Of a DNA stretch of 64,000 nucleotides, positions 1 through 14,600 are shown piece by piece. The notes beneath the pieces were generated by a model. The model saw nothing but the letters and a program-made list of their open reading frames with translations. It was not told where the DNA came from and did no database searches. The stretch is from assembly GCA_012295275.1 (NCBI GenBank), contig CM022679.1:8643669-8707668 (forward strand). The letters run 5' to 3'. Origin of the DNA: Chrysomallon squamiferum. Its lineage: Eukaryota > Mollusca > Gastropoda > Neomphalida > Peltospiridae. Every line of letters starts with the position of its first letter. The first letter of the stretch is position 1. The position numbers and the translations under genes were made by a program.

Positions 1-2175
1 ACCTAATATCCTGCAGGAATTAATAATCACATATACAGCAATATTTACTTTTAACATTAAAAAAATATAAAAAGTTTGAAACAAAAGAAAGCCATGTTAT
101 GAAATGCGACTATAAATTGAAAGTAAATATAAATATATCAAAAATAAGTTTCAAATTATACATTTATTTATAAGAAACCTAATTTGTTATAAAATATTAT
201 AAACTACTTTAATAAAATGAACTATGATAAAAGATTCTTTTTTTTTAAAAAACCAACAAGAATTATATGATTTAGTATTGAACATTATATAATTAAAACA
301 CATTTACGTACAAAAAGAATAACATCATCAAATTCTATTTTAATCAAGAAATATTTCAAATATTACAAATCAAAGTATCAAAGTCATATAAAAGGACATT
401 ATTTTCTTTTATCATTTATAAAGCATATACCAAAATGGTACAGTACCACTGGGGCATTTCGCAGTCTGTGTTTATTTTCAAAACACAAGCAACATTTATA
501 TGAACTATACCAAAATTATACATTAAAGAAGAAACAGAAATTAATGACATCACATTTAAGGATAACAATAAAAACTGTATTTTCTTTAAAGTGCCATAAC
601 ATTCATTTATTTTATTTTGTTTAAACAATAAATCCAGTATCTGGATTATGATATTTAACATCAATTATGAGTGGCACAAAAAGTAAACAAACACACACAC
701 ACATTATTTAGTATGAATTTAACAGAAATTAAATTAAATTAGTTATTTTTAGGAACACCGTAGTTGCAGAAATTCATATTAATATTTGTATTTGTATATG
801 TATAATTTACTTATATATCATATTTTTAATCACTTCATTTTAAATTAAACTCTTAGTATTCAGTTTGAACTGAACCTAATATCCTGCAGGAATTAATAAT
901 CACATATACAGCAATATTTACTTTTAACATTAAAAAAATATAAAAAGTTTGAAACAAAAGAAAGCCATGTTATGAAATGCGACTATAAATTGAAAGTAAA
1001 TATAAATATATCAAAAATAAGTTTCAAATTATACATTTATTTATAAGAAACCTAATTTGTTATAAAATATTATAAACTACTTTAATAAAATGAACTATGA
1101 TAAAAGATTCTTTTTTTTTTTAAAAACCAACAAGAATTATATGATTTAGTATTGAATATTATATAATTAAAACACATTTACGTACAAAAAGAATAACATC
1201 ATCAAATTCTATTTTAATCAAGAAATATTTCAAATATTACAAATCAAAGTATCAAAGTCATATAAAAGGACATTATTTTCTTTTATCATTTATAAAGCAT
1301 ATACCAAAATGGTACAGTACCACTGGGGCATTTCGCAGTCTGTGTTTATTTTCAAAACACAAGCAACATTTATATGAACTATACCAAAATTATACATTAA
1401 AGAAGAAACAGAAATTAATGACATCACATTTAAGGATAACAATAAAAACTGTATTTTCTTTAAAGTGCCATAACATTCATTTATTTTATTTTGTTTAAAC
1501 AATAAATCCAGTATCTGGATTATGATATTTAACATCAATTATGAGTGGCACAAAAAGTAAACAAACACACACACACATTATTTAGTATGAATTTAACAGA
1601 AATTAAATTAAATTAGTTATTTTTAGGAACACCGTAGTTGCAGAAATTCATATTAATATTTGTATTTGTATATGTATAATTTACTTATATATCATATTTT
1701 TAATCACTTCATTTTAAATTAAACTCTTAGTATTCAGTTTGAACTGAACCTAATATCCTGCAGGAATTAATAATCACATATACAGCAATATTTACTTTTA
1801 ACATTAAAAAAATATAAAAAGTTTGAAACAAAAGAAAGCCATGTTATGAAATGCGACTATAAATTGAAAGTAAATATAAATATATCAAAAATAAGTTTCA
1901 AATTATACATTTATTTATAAGAAACCTAATTTGTTATAAAATATTATAAACTACTTTAATAAAATGAACTATGATAAAAGATTCTTTTTTTTTAAAAAAC
2001 CAACAAGAATTATATGATTTAGTATTGAACATTATATAATTAAAACACATTTACGTACAAAAAGAATAACATCATCAAATTCTATTTTAATCAAGAAATA
2101 TTTCAAATATTACAAATCAAAGTATCAAAGTCATATAAAAGGACATTATTTTCTTTTATCATTTATAAAGCATAT
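1..2175. repeat. 874-bp tandem repeat, about 2.5 copies
   Basis: The sequence starting at position 1 recurs at 874 and again at 1748 with almost no changes, apart from poly-T length near 237 and 1110 and a few substitutions. The third copy breaks off near 2175, after the shared block ending in ataaagcatat. The near identity implies recent duplication or gene conversion. The identical 82-codon minus-strand ORFs in copies 1 and 2 are a by-product of the repeat and resemble no known protein. Position 1 falls inside the array, so it may continue leftwards. Confidence 0.93.
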
Positions 2176-2640
2176 TTCCAAACTGTACGGTACCAGTGAG
2201 TCTGTGTTATTTTCACACAGTATATGAATATGAATTATAATGAGATAAATTATACATCTAAACAGTATTTATGAACTTTACAAATTACAATACTGATATA
2301 AAAATACAGTCGTTATATATACAAAAAGGGAGAGAAAAATCATTAATCAAATATCAAATGTTTCTCTAATGTTATCAAAGAAGTCATATCAGTGATATGA
2401 TGTTATAATTTTCCACAACATTCCATTTTTAAATCTTAAATTCCTTTTAATTATAAAAATACAATACAAATGACATTAAGAAAAGTATTAATACTTGTTC
2501 CATACAAAAATTCTATCTCTTATATTTTAAGTAGCCCATATTATTATTATACAGTGGGTTATTATTACTATTGTTTTTTTTTTTGTTTTTTTTTTGTATT
2601 TTTGGCAAATATTTATAGTGTATGCAGTTATATTGTTCTC
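2176..2640. other. Unique AT-rich spacer between two repeat families
   Basis: No gene is seen. The short plus-strand ORF here is low-complexity Tyr/Phe sequence encoded by T-rich runs and is not credible as a gene. Confidence 0.6.
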
Positions 2641-2987
2641 ATACTTAAAAAATAATATATGAAATGTTATTTATTTGATGTATAACACAATAACATTAAG
2701 TCTGCTTTTATTATATATACAAAACTACCTGCAAATAGGTAAGTCATATAATACTAATATGAATGTAAGTGTCTGCTCATTCAAGTGTTTATAAATATGA
2801 TAAATGAATGAATTTTATTGTTTATTAAAGTGACATGCAAAATAAAAGCTTGACATAAAACATTATTTACATAAAATGATCTTGTCCTCTAGCCAAAGAC
2901 TGTTCATGAGATATAAAACATAATACATATACAGAAAAAGAAAATCAATTAATAATTACAGTCACATTTAAAACAGTGAAAGAATCT

Positions 2988-3031
<44 letters not shown>

Positions 3032-5350
3032 TTTTTTTTTTTTAAAGAACTCCTGAAAGTATTCAACAAAACGAAGGTAACTTCAGAAGAAACAAAACAT
3101 GTAGAAATAATAATGAAGATTGTTAATAATTCAAATCATCTAACGAAATATCTCAAACAAGTCAATAAAAGAAACTTTTGTTTGAGCAAAACACTAGTAA
3201 CATTAATATGAACTATGCCAAAATTATACATTAGAAAAGAAACAGAAATTAATGACATCACATTTAAGGATAACAAAAAAATCATGTATTTTCTACAAAG
3301 TGCTAAAACTTTCAGTCCTGCTATCTTGTTTAAACAATAAATCCAGCATCCTGATCATGATATTTAACAACAATTATGAGTGGCAGCAAAAAGTAAACAC
3401 ATAAAAAAATACAATATAATGTATGTAGATATATGATCTTATATGAATGAATTTAACAGATTAAATTACCTCTTAAAGTCTGAGTAGACTATATTATCAT
3501 TATAATGTTTTTGAAGGGAAGCAAATATGTATTCTGTCTGCAGTCATATTATTCAGAATAGTTCATATGACATCCATTTTCTATTATTTACAAAATAATA
3601 TATGAAATGTTATTTATTTGATATATAACACAATAACATTAAGATAGCTTTTAATATATATTTTAATCTACCTGCAGCTAGGTGTGTCAAATAACACTAA
3701 TATGAATTTAAGTGTCTGCTCACTCAAGTGTTTACACATGAAACAAATAAATGGATTGTATTGTTTATTAAAGTTTAACAATAAAACATGACATAAAACC
3801 TTATTTACATAAAATAGTATTGTTATCTAGCCTAATTAGGTTGATGAGACACATAAAACATATTGCATATACAAAAAAAAAGAAAAGAAAATCAGTTAAT
3901 AATTACAGTCATATTTAAAAGAGTGAATGAATCTAAAAGTTTTTTTTTTTTTTTTTTTTTTTAAAGAACTGAAAGTATTCAACAAAACGAAGGTAACTTC
4001 AGAAGAACCAAAACATGTAGAAATAATAATGAAGATAGTTAATAATTCAAATCATCTAACGAAATATCTCAAACAAGTCAATAAAAGAAACTTTTGTTTG
4101 AGCAAAACACTAGTAACATTAATATGAATTATGCCAAAATTAAACATTAAAAAAGAAACAGAAATTAATGACATCACATTTAAGGATAACAAAAAAATCA
4201 TGTATTTTCTACAAAGTGCTAAAACTTTCAGTCCTGCTATCTTGTTTAAACAATAAATCCAGCATCCTGATGATCAAGATATTTAACAACAATTATGAGT
4301 GGCAGCAAAAAGTAAACACATAAAAAAATACAATATAATGTATGTAGATACATGATCTTAGATGAATGAATTTAACAGATTAAATTACCTCTTAAAGTCT
4401 GAGTAGCCTATATTATCATTATAATGTTTTTGAAGGGAAGCAAATATGTATTCTGTATGCAGTCATATTATTCAGAATAGTTCATATGACATCCATTTTC
4501 TATTATTTACAAAATAATATATGAAATGTTATTTATTTGATATATAACACAATAACATTAAGATGGCCTTTAATATATATTTTAATCTATCTGCAGCTAG
4601 GTGTGTCATATAACACTAATATGAATTTAAGTGTCTGCTCATTCAAGTGTTTACAAATGAAACAAATGAATGGATTGTATTGTTTATTAAAGTTTAACAA
4701 TAAAACATGACATAAAACCTTATTTACATAAAATAGTATTGTTATCTAGCCTAATTAGGTTGATGAGACACATAAAACATATTGCATATACAAAAAACAG
4801 AAAAAATCAATGAATAATTACACTCATATTTAAAACATCATATAACACCAATATGAACTCTGAAAGTATTCAACAAAAGGAAATCAGTTCAGAAGAAAAA
4901 ACATGAAGAAATAATAATTGAGACTGTTAATAATTAAAATCATCTATCAAAATATCTCAAACAAGTGTTTGAGCAAAACACAAGTAATATTTATATGAAC
5001 TTACCAAAAGTATAGATTAATGAAGAAACAGAAATCAATGACATCACATTTAAGGATAACAGTGAAATCATATATTTTCTATAAAACGCTGAAACATTCA
5101 GTTATAAAATGTTGTTTAAATGATAAAACATTATTTACACAAAATGATATTGTCATCTAGCCTAATTAGGCAGATGAGACACATAAAATATATTACATAT
5201 ATAAAAGAAGAAAATCAATTAATAATTACATTCATATTTAAACCAGCAATTGTAAAACTGAAATGAATACAAATTTCAAATAAAATAATTTTAGAAAGAT
5301 CTCCTCCTGAAGGGAAGGTAACTTCAGAAGAAACAAAATGTAAAAATAAT
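2640..5350. repeat. 920-940-bp tandem repeat family, diverged relative of the 874-bp repeat
   Basis: The block beginning aataatatatgaaatg is found near 2651, 3594 and 4512, giving periods of about 943 and 918 bp. The first two units are highly similar; the units after about 4800 are diverged and shortened. A segment ending in ttaatgacatcacatttaag is also present in the 874-bp repeat (for example near 540), so both families descend from one ancestral unit. Long poly-T tracts interrupt the units near 2991-3043 and 3940-3961. No coding function is evident. Confidence 0.85.
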
Positions 5351-7109
5351 AATGAAGATTGTTAATAATTCAAATCATCTAATGAAATATCTCAAACAAA
5401 TCAATTTCTCTACTGAGTTTATAAACATCTGTATTAATTTACATGAAAATAATAAGTATATTATCTATTTTAAAAAGACCAAAACAAACAACACAAAAAA
5501 TACATTAAAAACAAGTAAAAAAAAACCCCCAAAACAAGAGTTATTTAATGTCTAATCCAGTTTCAAATTCTGTGATGTAACTGCAACAAGCTTTATCAGC
5601 TTTATGAAAAATGAGCATGCACAGAAATGTCAAATCTTCTTTATACATAGACAAAATGCCCACTGTCATGTCCAAATAACTGAAATAGAAGGAAATTCAA
5701 TTTAAAAAACAAAACAAGCAAAATGGATCAAAATAAGATACACTGTAAAATGACATAAAACATTTCTTACACTAATATTTGTATATCACTATTAAAGCTG
5801 TCATCCAAAACAATTTTTTTGAAAGATAAATACATTTTTAAAAAGCACCAATGATTGGGTGTATTGAAAGTATATATTTTAAACCTCTGTATTTGTTTGA
5901 GAATTTGACAAGAGGTTAACCTGATTAACCTGATTACTAACTAATTATTCCATTTGATCATAACTGTGACTATTTTCCACTACTGATACAGGCCCATGCA
6001 CGTGATGCATGTGTGTGAGGAGCGTGTACACACCCAACAGTCTGCCAAAGTCGATGGATGTGAAAAATAAAAATAGTCTGACAATGTGAACTGTATGAAG
6101 TTTTGCAGTTATAGCAGATCCCATGCTGTAATGTGCAGTAGAAATGTGCTGTATGTAACTGGTGTTGTTAATTTTTCTGCAGATCCATTCTGATAGACAC
6201 TATCTTCATGCCCCTGCACCTCCATAACAACTGCAACCCTTTGAGGTACCAATTATCTACACACATTCCCAATATTAACTTGTGCATGCCAGCCTGTGGT
6301 GTACAACCAGGTAACTTGGTATTCAATATATAACTGACATTATAGCCATGAAAGTAAATCCTTGTTGAATGATGGTCATTTGTTTGATATTTTACCTTCA
6401 AAAATGTTTACCAATAAAACAGCTAGAAGTAGCATTGTAACTCGATCCTTCTCACATACTAATTACTGTTGTTGATTATTTTTTTTTAAATTAATTATAT
6501 GAATGCTGATCATGGAGCTGTGAAAGAGATAGTTTGTAAGTTTTGAGTCTGTGATATATTTGTCACATAACATTGGTGTTAATAGTTAGGAATAAAAAAA
6601 AACAAAAAGGAAAGAAATATAAGAAGCATAGTTTTGGAGATTACAGATTCTACTTTCACTGGATTTTTAATTGTTATTTAAAATATGCAGAGAACAAAAT
6701 TAAAAGGAAAATATATATATTTGATTATTATTTTATAATATCACTATGACTATCTAATAATGTATATTTAATACTTTCATAGTAGATATCCTTTCATGTA
6801 TTATGATTAATCAACTTTTTTCAATATCTTATCGATGATATATTATCATTAATAGTTTTAATTAATTTTATGTAAAATGCAGTCACCAAATACATACTCT
6901 GTGCATGTAAAAAAAATAATGCAATATAATAATATGAGAAAATACAGTAGATGAAATGTATGAAACTTAAATACTTTTTAATCTTACAGTAGGAAACCAG
7001 TTTAATTTATTACTGATTTTGAGATGTGGTAGTAAAGTCTATGTGATGGTTGATAGTTAATGTGTTACTTACTGCTTGGTGCCCTGTTGTGACACATTAA
7101 TATAACAAA

Positions 7110-7152
<43 letters not shown>

Positions 7153-8460
7153 AAAAATCTACTGGAATCACCTGATGGTTATTACTGCTAGTACCCTTCA
7201 GTTTAGTTTCTTGTTCCAATGTCCTGGGCGTCTTGATTGCTTAGTTCTCATGTTGTTTGATTTTAATCGGCCTCTTTTCTTTTCAATAAACTTAAAGTAA
7301 AAAAATATTGTAATATTATTATTTGATTACAAATTCTTATTAAATTCAATATCGAGAGAAGCAATAGCAAAAATTCAAGCCAGTAAAGCACATAATCTAC
7401 CTAACTTTTCAGCAGGTTAATTAATTTTGTTTCCCTGCATATGCATACATTGTCAAATTACTTCTAATTATGCCTTTATGAAACTACATTTATAAAACAA
7501 AACATCACGATTGAAGGTTCTTTGTACAAAGTCTGAATGAACAAACTAATCAGACTGAAATATAATTTGACATTTTGTCATAACCAGAATCAGCTTATTT
7601 TAATCAAACCGTTCCACAAATGTAGTTTTTTTTTGATAAATTTAATTTATTACGGTAATTTTAATTACAGAATTCCAAAGTGTTAGGTGTTTTAACGGAG
7701 ATCTCTTCTTCTTTTTCAGATTTAATGAAATTTAGCATTCACAAAAAGCTAAATTTTATTGGAACTAACTGACTTTTGACAATTTTTGACAATTTGAGAC
7801 AAACAAAGTGGCAATACCACCTATTTTGCTCTCTGAACTGAACACTGTGTAATTATCCAAATACCAAATTGATTATAAATCATAGTCTTTTGTAAATATT
7901 ATTTATGTATTTTAATTTCGAATTTAAAAAAAATGTCTAATACCTTTATTTGCAGCAGTAACTAGAATAAACACTAACCTAAATCATTTAAGGGTGCAAA
8001 TCCAAGGTGAATTTCCTCTAGAAGAGTTGTCTTTAATTTAAGAATTTCTACTTTAAAATCAAATCTTTAAAGCTAAGTTTAAAGGATGAATTTTATAATT
8101 TCTACACTCTGCATAAAACTACCTTTAATCAAATATTTGTTCTCTACGTTTGACAAATATCCTTGAAAGAAACTGAAGAGTTTCATCACAAAACACAATG
8201 CATAGACTGGCACTCTTTTCAGATAAGCAAAGGAGAATGGCATGATACTTCATTTAGAAATAAAAGCACATTAATTATCAGTACCAATAACTTGTTTATA
8301 TCATGCTTTACCAAAAACTGAAAGAGAGTTATCTATTTTAATTTTTGGGAATAATTATATAATTAGTCATATCAGTCAAATATTAAAATAGGCTGAGGCT
8401 GAATTGTTAGACAATTTATCATAAACATATTAAATCTGATTTAAATATTAGCTATACATA
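5351..8460. other. Intergenic AT-rich DNA, no gene recognised
   Basis: No conserved ORF, splice-flanked exon or RNA gene is recognised. A pure AT dinucleotide run lies at about 7114-7141. The 5.95-6.4 kb stretch has higher GC and complexity than its surroundings and could be an old mobile element or exon relic, but I cannot identify it. This DNA lies downstream of the RNF213-like gene, so part of it could be a long 3' UTR or an unrecognised 3' exon. Confidence 0.5.
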
Positions 8461-8466
8461 TTTCTG

Positions 8467-8481
8467 TTTATTACTTTTATT
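8467..8481 (-). terminator. Candidate polyadenylation signals of the RNF213-like gene
   Basis: On the minus strand two AATAAA hexamers occur here, about 145-160 nt after the stop codon at 8625-8627. The hexamer is the usual animal poly(A) signal, but in DNA this AT-rich it also arises by chance, so the assignment is tentative. Confidence 0.4.
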
Positions 8482-8624
8482 TAATATATATATATAAATC
8501 ATAAAAATGATTATTCCTCGTAATAATATAATACTAAATAAAATTAAAGTTAATACACTTAATCAAAAACTTATATAAAATAACATTTCCTTAACCCACA
8601 GCTTAGCTGTCTGTTTATGAAATG

Positions 8625-11600
8625 TTAAACATTTGTTATGTCATTATCCCATAGAAAATCATAGAAAAAAATACTGACCTCTCTCAAATACTGCACTGTG
8701 CACTCGATGTGTTCCACACAGAGGTCTGGATGAAAAACAATCTGTCTTGCTTTCTCTTGATATAATTTCTGCATTGTGCATGGCCAAAGTGCCTGGTTTT
8801 GAAGTATTCTTGGACCAAGCTGCTCACCAGGGTGAACATTAGGATCATTAATAAATCTGTAAGCAAATCGCTTCAGCGCTGCTAACAATCCTTCGAGTAA
8901 TTCAAGATCAGTTTGTTCTGTTAGAGTTCCAAGACTTGTCTTCAGCTCTTCTTTTAATGAAACTTTGAATTTTTCATCTAAAAAGGTGATGGCTGTATCA
9001 GCCTCAATACCCTCAACAAATTCAAAAAGAGATGTCAAGAAGCAGAGTTTAAGTGGCATTAGAAAATGCACTACTTCAGGGGACCTTTGGAGAAAGGACA
9101 CTGACCACTGTGTAATGTAATACTGAACAGTGTAATCTGTCTCATTTTTTGGTAGTTTAACTTTTTTCATTAAAGCAAATATGGTTTCCAGATATTCAAG
9201 GATAATTCTCAAATTAGAATGACTCTGACATTTAAGTGTCAATATTGTATTTTTCATATCTTCTGTTATTGGTTTTTGCTGGACAAAATTTTCAATATCT
9301 TCAAAAGGTGTTACTGATCTATAAAGACAATCCCCCAAAAAAACAATGATTGGAAAACTGTCTGTGATCTCCAGGAATGGTTTGTTAACCAGTAAGTAAT
9401 CTGACAAAAGATGGTCTATAGAATAATAGTCATAACTGTGAACTCTTCCATGGTCATAACCAGAGCAGCACTGTGAAAATCTTAGAATAGTTTCTGATCG
9501 TTTTCTTTCAGGATCATCCGAAGTCCAGTGCACAATTTCTTTCTCAGTAATTTCTTCAATTGGAAAAACAGATAAGTTAGCTGATTTATCACTTTTCATG
9601 AAACTCAAAGGAAGAGATTTATAGACAAGACTTATTATCAATACATCCTCCAAAAATTCATTTTGCATGTTCTTTAAGGCAATAAGAATCTGATACATAG
9701 CTGAATTTTTGTCAACAATGATGCAGTCTTCCACTGTGCTGTTCATGGTAATTTGGGGAATTGATCCCAAGTTTTTATTGTACTTTTTAAGAAGTTTTTC
9801 TTTTGACCGCATTGTAATCCATGATTTTTTAAAATCTACAAACAGCTTTTCTGAATACTCTTTCTGATCATCTCTGTCAATGAAGTCAAGTAGATATAAT
9901 TGTTTACATTCATTTCTTGTCTTTTTATAACTGATCTTTTTAAAACAAAACAAATGCCATTTCACAACAGACAGCAAACAATCTAGTAAAGACAGTTGAT
10001 TTTCTTTTGCAAAAACAAGTGCTAAAAACGGATGTTTCTCTTCCATCATGTTTATCACAAACTCTGACTTCATGTTTTGATTAGTTGGTGGTAGTGAGTA
10101 CCTTAAAAACATTGGAAATTTGTCTTCATTCAGCCCACTTTCATGCAAAATCCTGTCAAAGCTCATCTCAGGTTCTGTACATTTTCTTATCAAATCCTGA
10201 AGTTTTGAAAATCGAAATCTAGTAATTTCATCAGTCTTTTTAGAGATGGAGTCTTCAAAGAATTGTCTCTCTTCGGGTGTTTCAAAACAATTATTATCTT
10301 GGAGCAACCGTTTCATTTCTTGCAACAGCAAGTGCAGAAATGTTCCTACCTGTCCATTTCCAAGAGCTGTCATCTGCCGTAATGTATTCCAATGTGTGGA
10401 GAGATGTTTTCTCAAATAGTCTTCTACATTTACATCTTCTCCAAGATTAAGATGGACTGCAAGGTCTTCTTTGGTGCAAAATCCAAGTGCCAAAGATCCT
10501 GCAAAACAGGCATGAAGTACAAGATTTAAAAACCTGAAGGTAACTGGAGATAATGTACGTCCAGTCGTGATTATATCAGCGTTTGGGTCACTAGGAATAT
10601 AACCTTTTATACTAGGTGTGTCTTCTAAAATAAGAGAAAGATTTTTCTCAGTTATTTTGTCACTTTCAACAGTTTTGGTGCATGCTGTACAATGTCTTAT
10701 ATCTGAGTCACTGGGCACTGCAGAAATAAATCTGCACGAACACTGAAAAAAGTTTACTGTTTTGACTTCAGTCTTCAAAGATAAAAGGCCTGTTTTTTCA
10801 TCTTCAGATTTTGTTACTGCAGGTAAGTAATATCTGGCTGTTTGAGATGCATCCACTAAACATTTGAAAATTAAAGACTCCTCAGAATTTGTCAAACAGC
10901 AGCACATAACATGAATTAGAAAAGACGACATTTGAAATTCTTCTTCTTCTGATTCTTCTGAAAAGTTAAAAAGTGAAGAAAAATGAAAACTGTCCTGACA
11001 GCAAAGACAGCGTAATAATTTTAAAGCGTACTTTGACATTCCTAGATCTTCTGCCTTTTTGCACATTTTTTTACCAAATGTTTGGTTTTCTTCTGACAAT
11101 GGCCCAATTATTTTTGAGAATAAAAATCTGTGAAGTGTGAATGAAAACAAATCAAACAGCTTTGAGCCATCATTGACAGCGTCACGCATCAACTTTTCCC
11201 AGTTCTGTTCTGTTTTCTCAGACATCTGCTGATCTAAACCTAGTGGATTGAGATCAAAAATACAATTCAAATTCTCCTGTTTAACATCAAAAGTCTTGAA
11301 TCGTTTACACAACTTGTTGAAAGTTATGAATCCATTTCCCGCAACAGCATATTCTATGAAACAGACCTGGATTCCAGAATTTTGTATATTTTCTTCCTTG
11401 AAAATGTTTTGTGATTCAAGACGAGAAAAATTTTCAAACTGATATTTAATACAGGCAACTGCTATTGTCTGAGACAGAGAGAATTCAGATGAAATAAACT
11501 TGCTCAGATAATCTCTGAAATCTTCATCCTTAATTTCATTATCAACAAAGAAATGGTGGAAAATATCAGTACAGATGCAGCCTAGTGAAGAAATTTTGCC

Positions 11601-14600
11601 CTGTTCTTTTAGTGTTTTGTCTAAATTTACAAAGAATTTGTTAGCCCCAATGCTGCTCTCATCCTTTATAATATCACTCAATGTTTGAGGGCCACAGTTC
11701 AAACCTAAATTGCTTCTGATGGCTAAATGTAATGCAGGACCAAACATATGATAATTACCTTTGTCTAACAGTTTTTTACTCAGAGCAGTGTCTAAGACCC
11801 ATTCCATCACCTCTGTATCAGGATCTGCTGCAAAACAACACCTCACATAAAAAGAATAGAACTGCAAGATATATTCAATTGGTATATTGTCTTTCTCTAA
11901 TTTCTGCAGAAATTCAGAAATAAAATGAAAAGTTTTCTTAGAGACTAAATCATTTTTAATCAGCTGGCCACCAAGTGTAACTAACCACTGTTCTGAGATT
12001 CCATGTGATATTACAATCAAATCAGCAAAATGAATGCATAATGATAATGCATGAGACTCAACAGGCATTTCTGACACTTCATCAGCATGAGTAAGGATCA
12101 TGTTTGTGTTTCTTTGCCAGTTTCTACAACTATTCTCACTGTTCACATTAGCAGTGGAACGCAAAAGCTCTTGGCAAATATGTTTTGTAATTCTGGACCA
12201 TGTGCTTTCAAAGTTATTTTCCTGATCTTTATTTGCTTCCATTAGTTTTGTAAATTCTTCAAAATATTCATTTGATTTATCAGGTTGTACTTGCATACAA
12301 GCATCAACAAGATGTTGAACTGAATGAAATTTCTTTTTGTTAAGCCAGTATGTGATATGAAGTTTGGTAACAAACATTGAAAATTCTTCATTTGATAGAG
12401 GAATTAAAGAGTTGATGATTTGTTTAAGCATAGTGATCTTTTGCTTGACGTTCAATACCAAAACAGTTTTAGAGGACACCATAATGCAAAAATCATCAAA
12501 GTAATCATCCTTTTGAGTACTGTAAGGACTTTCAAAAAAGGCAGGTGCTGCCTTTTTCACGTCAGTCAAATATCTGTCAAATAATTCATAAATTTCCTCC
12601 TTAGATAAATAGTCTCTGTCTTTCTCATCCATGATTATCTGACATTCTTTCATACATTGTTTTTGTAATTTATCTTCAATTTGATTAAAAAATACTTTGC
12701 TAAATGGATGTTTCAGTTCTAATAGTAAATCAGGTCCATAAAAGCATTCTGGACCTGATGGAAGGGGTTCTTCTGAAATATCAACAATTTCTGTATTGGT
12801 CAAATGATTTATCCATATTTCTGTTTTCTGTGAATCATCTGTCTGCCAGTAACATTTATTCCATGCGTTGAACACTTCAACTTTGTGCACAACTGCAGAC
12901 AAAGGGTGTTTGATATAGCTGATGACCACTTCATCAAGGGCATCCATGAAAGTTGAGAAATCTAGAAGTTTGCATCTCTCCACAGCTACATCAAATTGCC
13001 ATTTTTCTTTTTCCTGCACTTTTTTATTGTTTTCAAGCCAATGCCAAATAACCTTTTCAATTGCATGCATAACAGATTTTGTTTGTTTAATGCTTTCAAT
13101 TATTTCATGCAGGTTATCCAGAGTCCTGAAATCATTACTGTACCGAATGCATGTGAAAGCCCAAAACATGAGTTTACTTATTTGATCATGAAGTGGCTTA
13201 TTCATTCTTAGAATATCATAAATAGATTTGTCATACATGTCTTCCAGAGAAATGCTCCTTGCCACTAAATTGTCAATAGTTGTAAGTTTCCATCCACTAA
13301 GGAAATTAATAAAACACAGGTTTTCGTCAATAGCTCTTCCAAGGTGAAGAATGATAACAACGTGTTTCTCATAAACATCTGCTACACTTGTTTTCATATA
13401 TTCTTTTCTCTGATTTTCAATTAGAGTTCTGAAATGAAGAATCTTTCTACCATCTGTATTTGACAGGCTGTGAAAAATCAAAATCTTCTTTTGTGTATCT
13501 GACCAGAATGCTTCCAGTTTTGATGAGAGTTCTTTTTCACATTTAAAAATTGCCATGTGTTCAACCTGACATTGTGAATGGATATCATTTTTTAAATTTT
13601 CATGTATATTAGTATGTGTAAGGACGATAATGTTTTGCCCATGGTTATCAGGTAATGAATTTATAAATGATCCCAAACCTTTGTGTGCTGTAAGTTCAAA
13701 GTAATTGTTTTGCAGACGAGCATATTCTGTTTTATCTTTGGTTGACAAAATTGATTTCTTTCCTCGAATGACGCCTTCAGGTGTGCATACACTTATCAGT
13801 TCATTCTTGCACTTTTCAAAAATTGCTTCTTTAGAAGACTGTGCATTTTCTTTTGTGCAAAAACTATAAACAAGAGATGGAACAAGTTCTTTACCATACA
13901 CAGGAATCAGATCAGATTTTTTAAATTCTGTGATTTCTATTTTACTTAAATCTGTAATCCAGTCTTCCAGCTGCTGAGTTATTTCTCTTTGCTTTGAATT
14001 AAGCACATCAGTAATTCGCAGAGTCTGTTTCTCAAATCTGTTAAGAAAAGGAGGATCAGAACAGGTCAAATTCCTGCCGTCAACTATAACTATGCAGCGA
14101 AAGTTCTCATGAACATGGCACCAAGAGTTACTGTATGGGCCTAAAGCAATACGGCACATGTTTTTCCCTGTTATACTTGTATAATTTTGATTCAGCATAT
14201 CATACAAACTTCCATATATTTGTTCCAGGCCATTCAAAATTAGGACCTTACCTTGCTCCATGTAAAGAATGATTTTACTGAGAATTCTGTAGTTGTATTC
14301 ATCTCCAATATCATCCTGAAACTGACTTCCAATGATTGTAACATATTCTCTTCCAATTTGTAGCAGAATGTTTTCAACTAATCCAAGAACTGCATCTCCT
14401 TCAGTAATAACCATCAAATTCCTGGCATTACTGTCTTTGATATTATCTTCAATTAGTTTTATAACAGGTACCAGTTTATCTACATCTGATGATACATTTG
14501 TTTTCTTTTTCTTCATATTGTCTGAAAACATCTTTATCAGTTTATTCAAATATTCATTACCTCCAAAATTTCTCTGCAAACCTTTTAAGACACAGTGCAA

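Noticed and set aside
416-1538. Two identical 82-codon minus-strand ORFs
   Set aside because: They recur only because the 874-bp repeat recurs; no family resemblance, splice context or third intact copy.
6168-6401. 77-codon minus-strand ORF downstream of the RNF213-like gene
   Set aside because: Higher complexity than its surroundings, but no recognisable domain, no supporting splice sites, and no phase link to the gene.
7980-8090. Minus-strand open segment ending IHLGFAPLNDLG as a possible last exon of the RNF213-like gene
   Set aside because: No acceptor gives the required phase 0 from the donor at 8678; the phase-0 options hit a stop at once or within a few codons.
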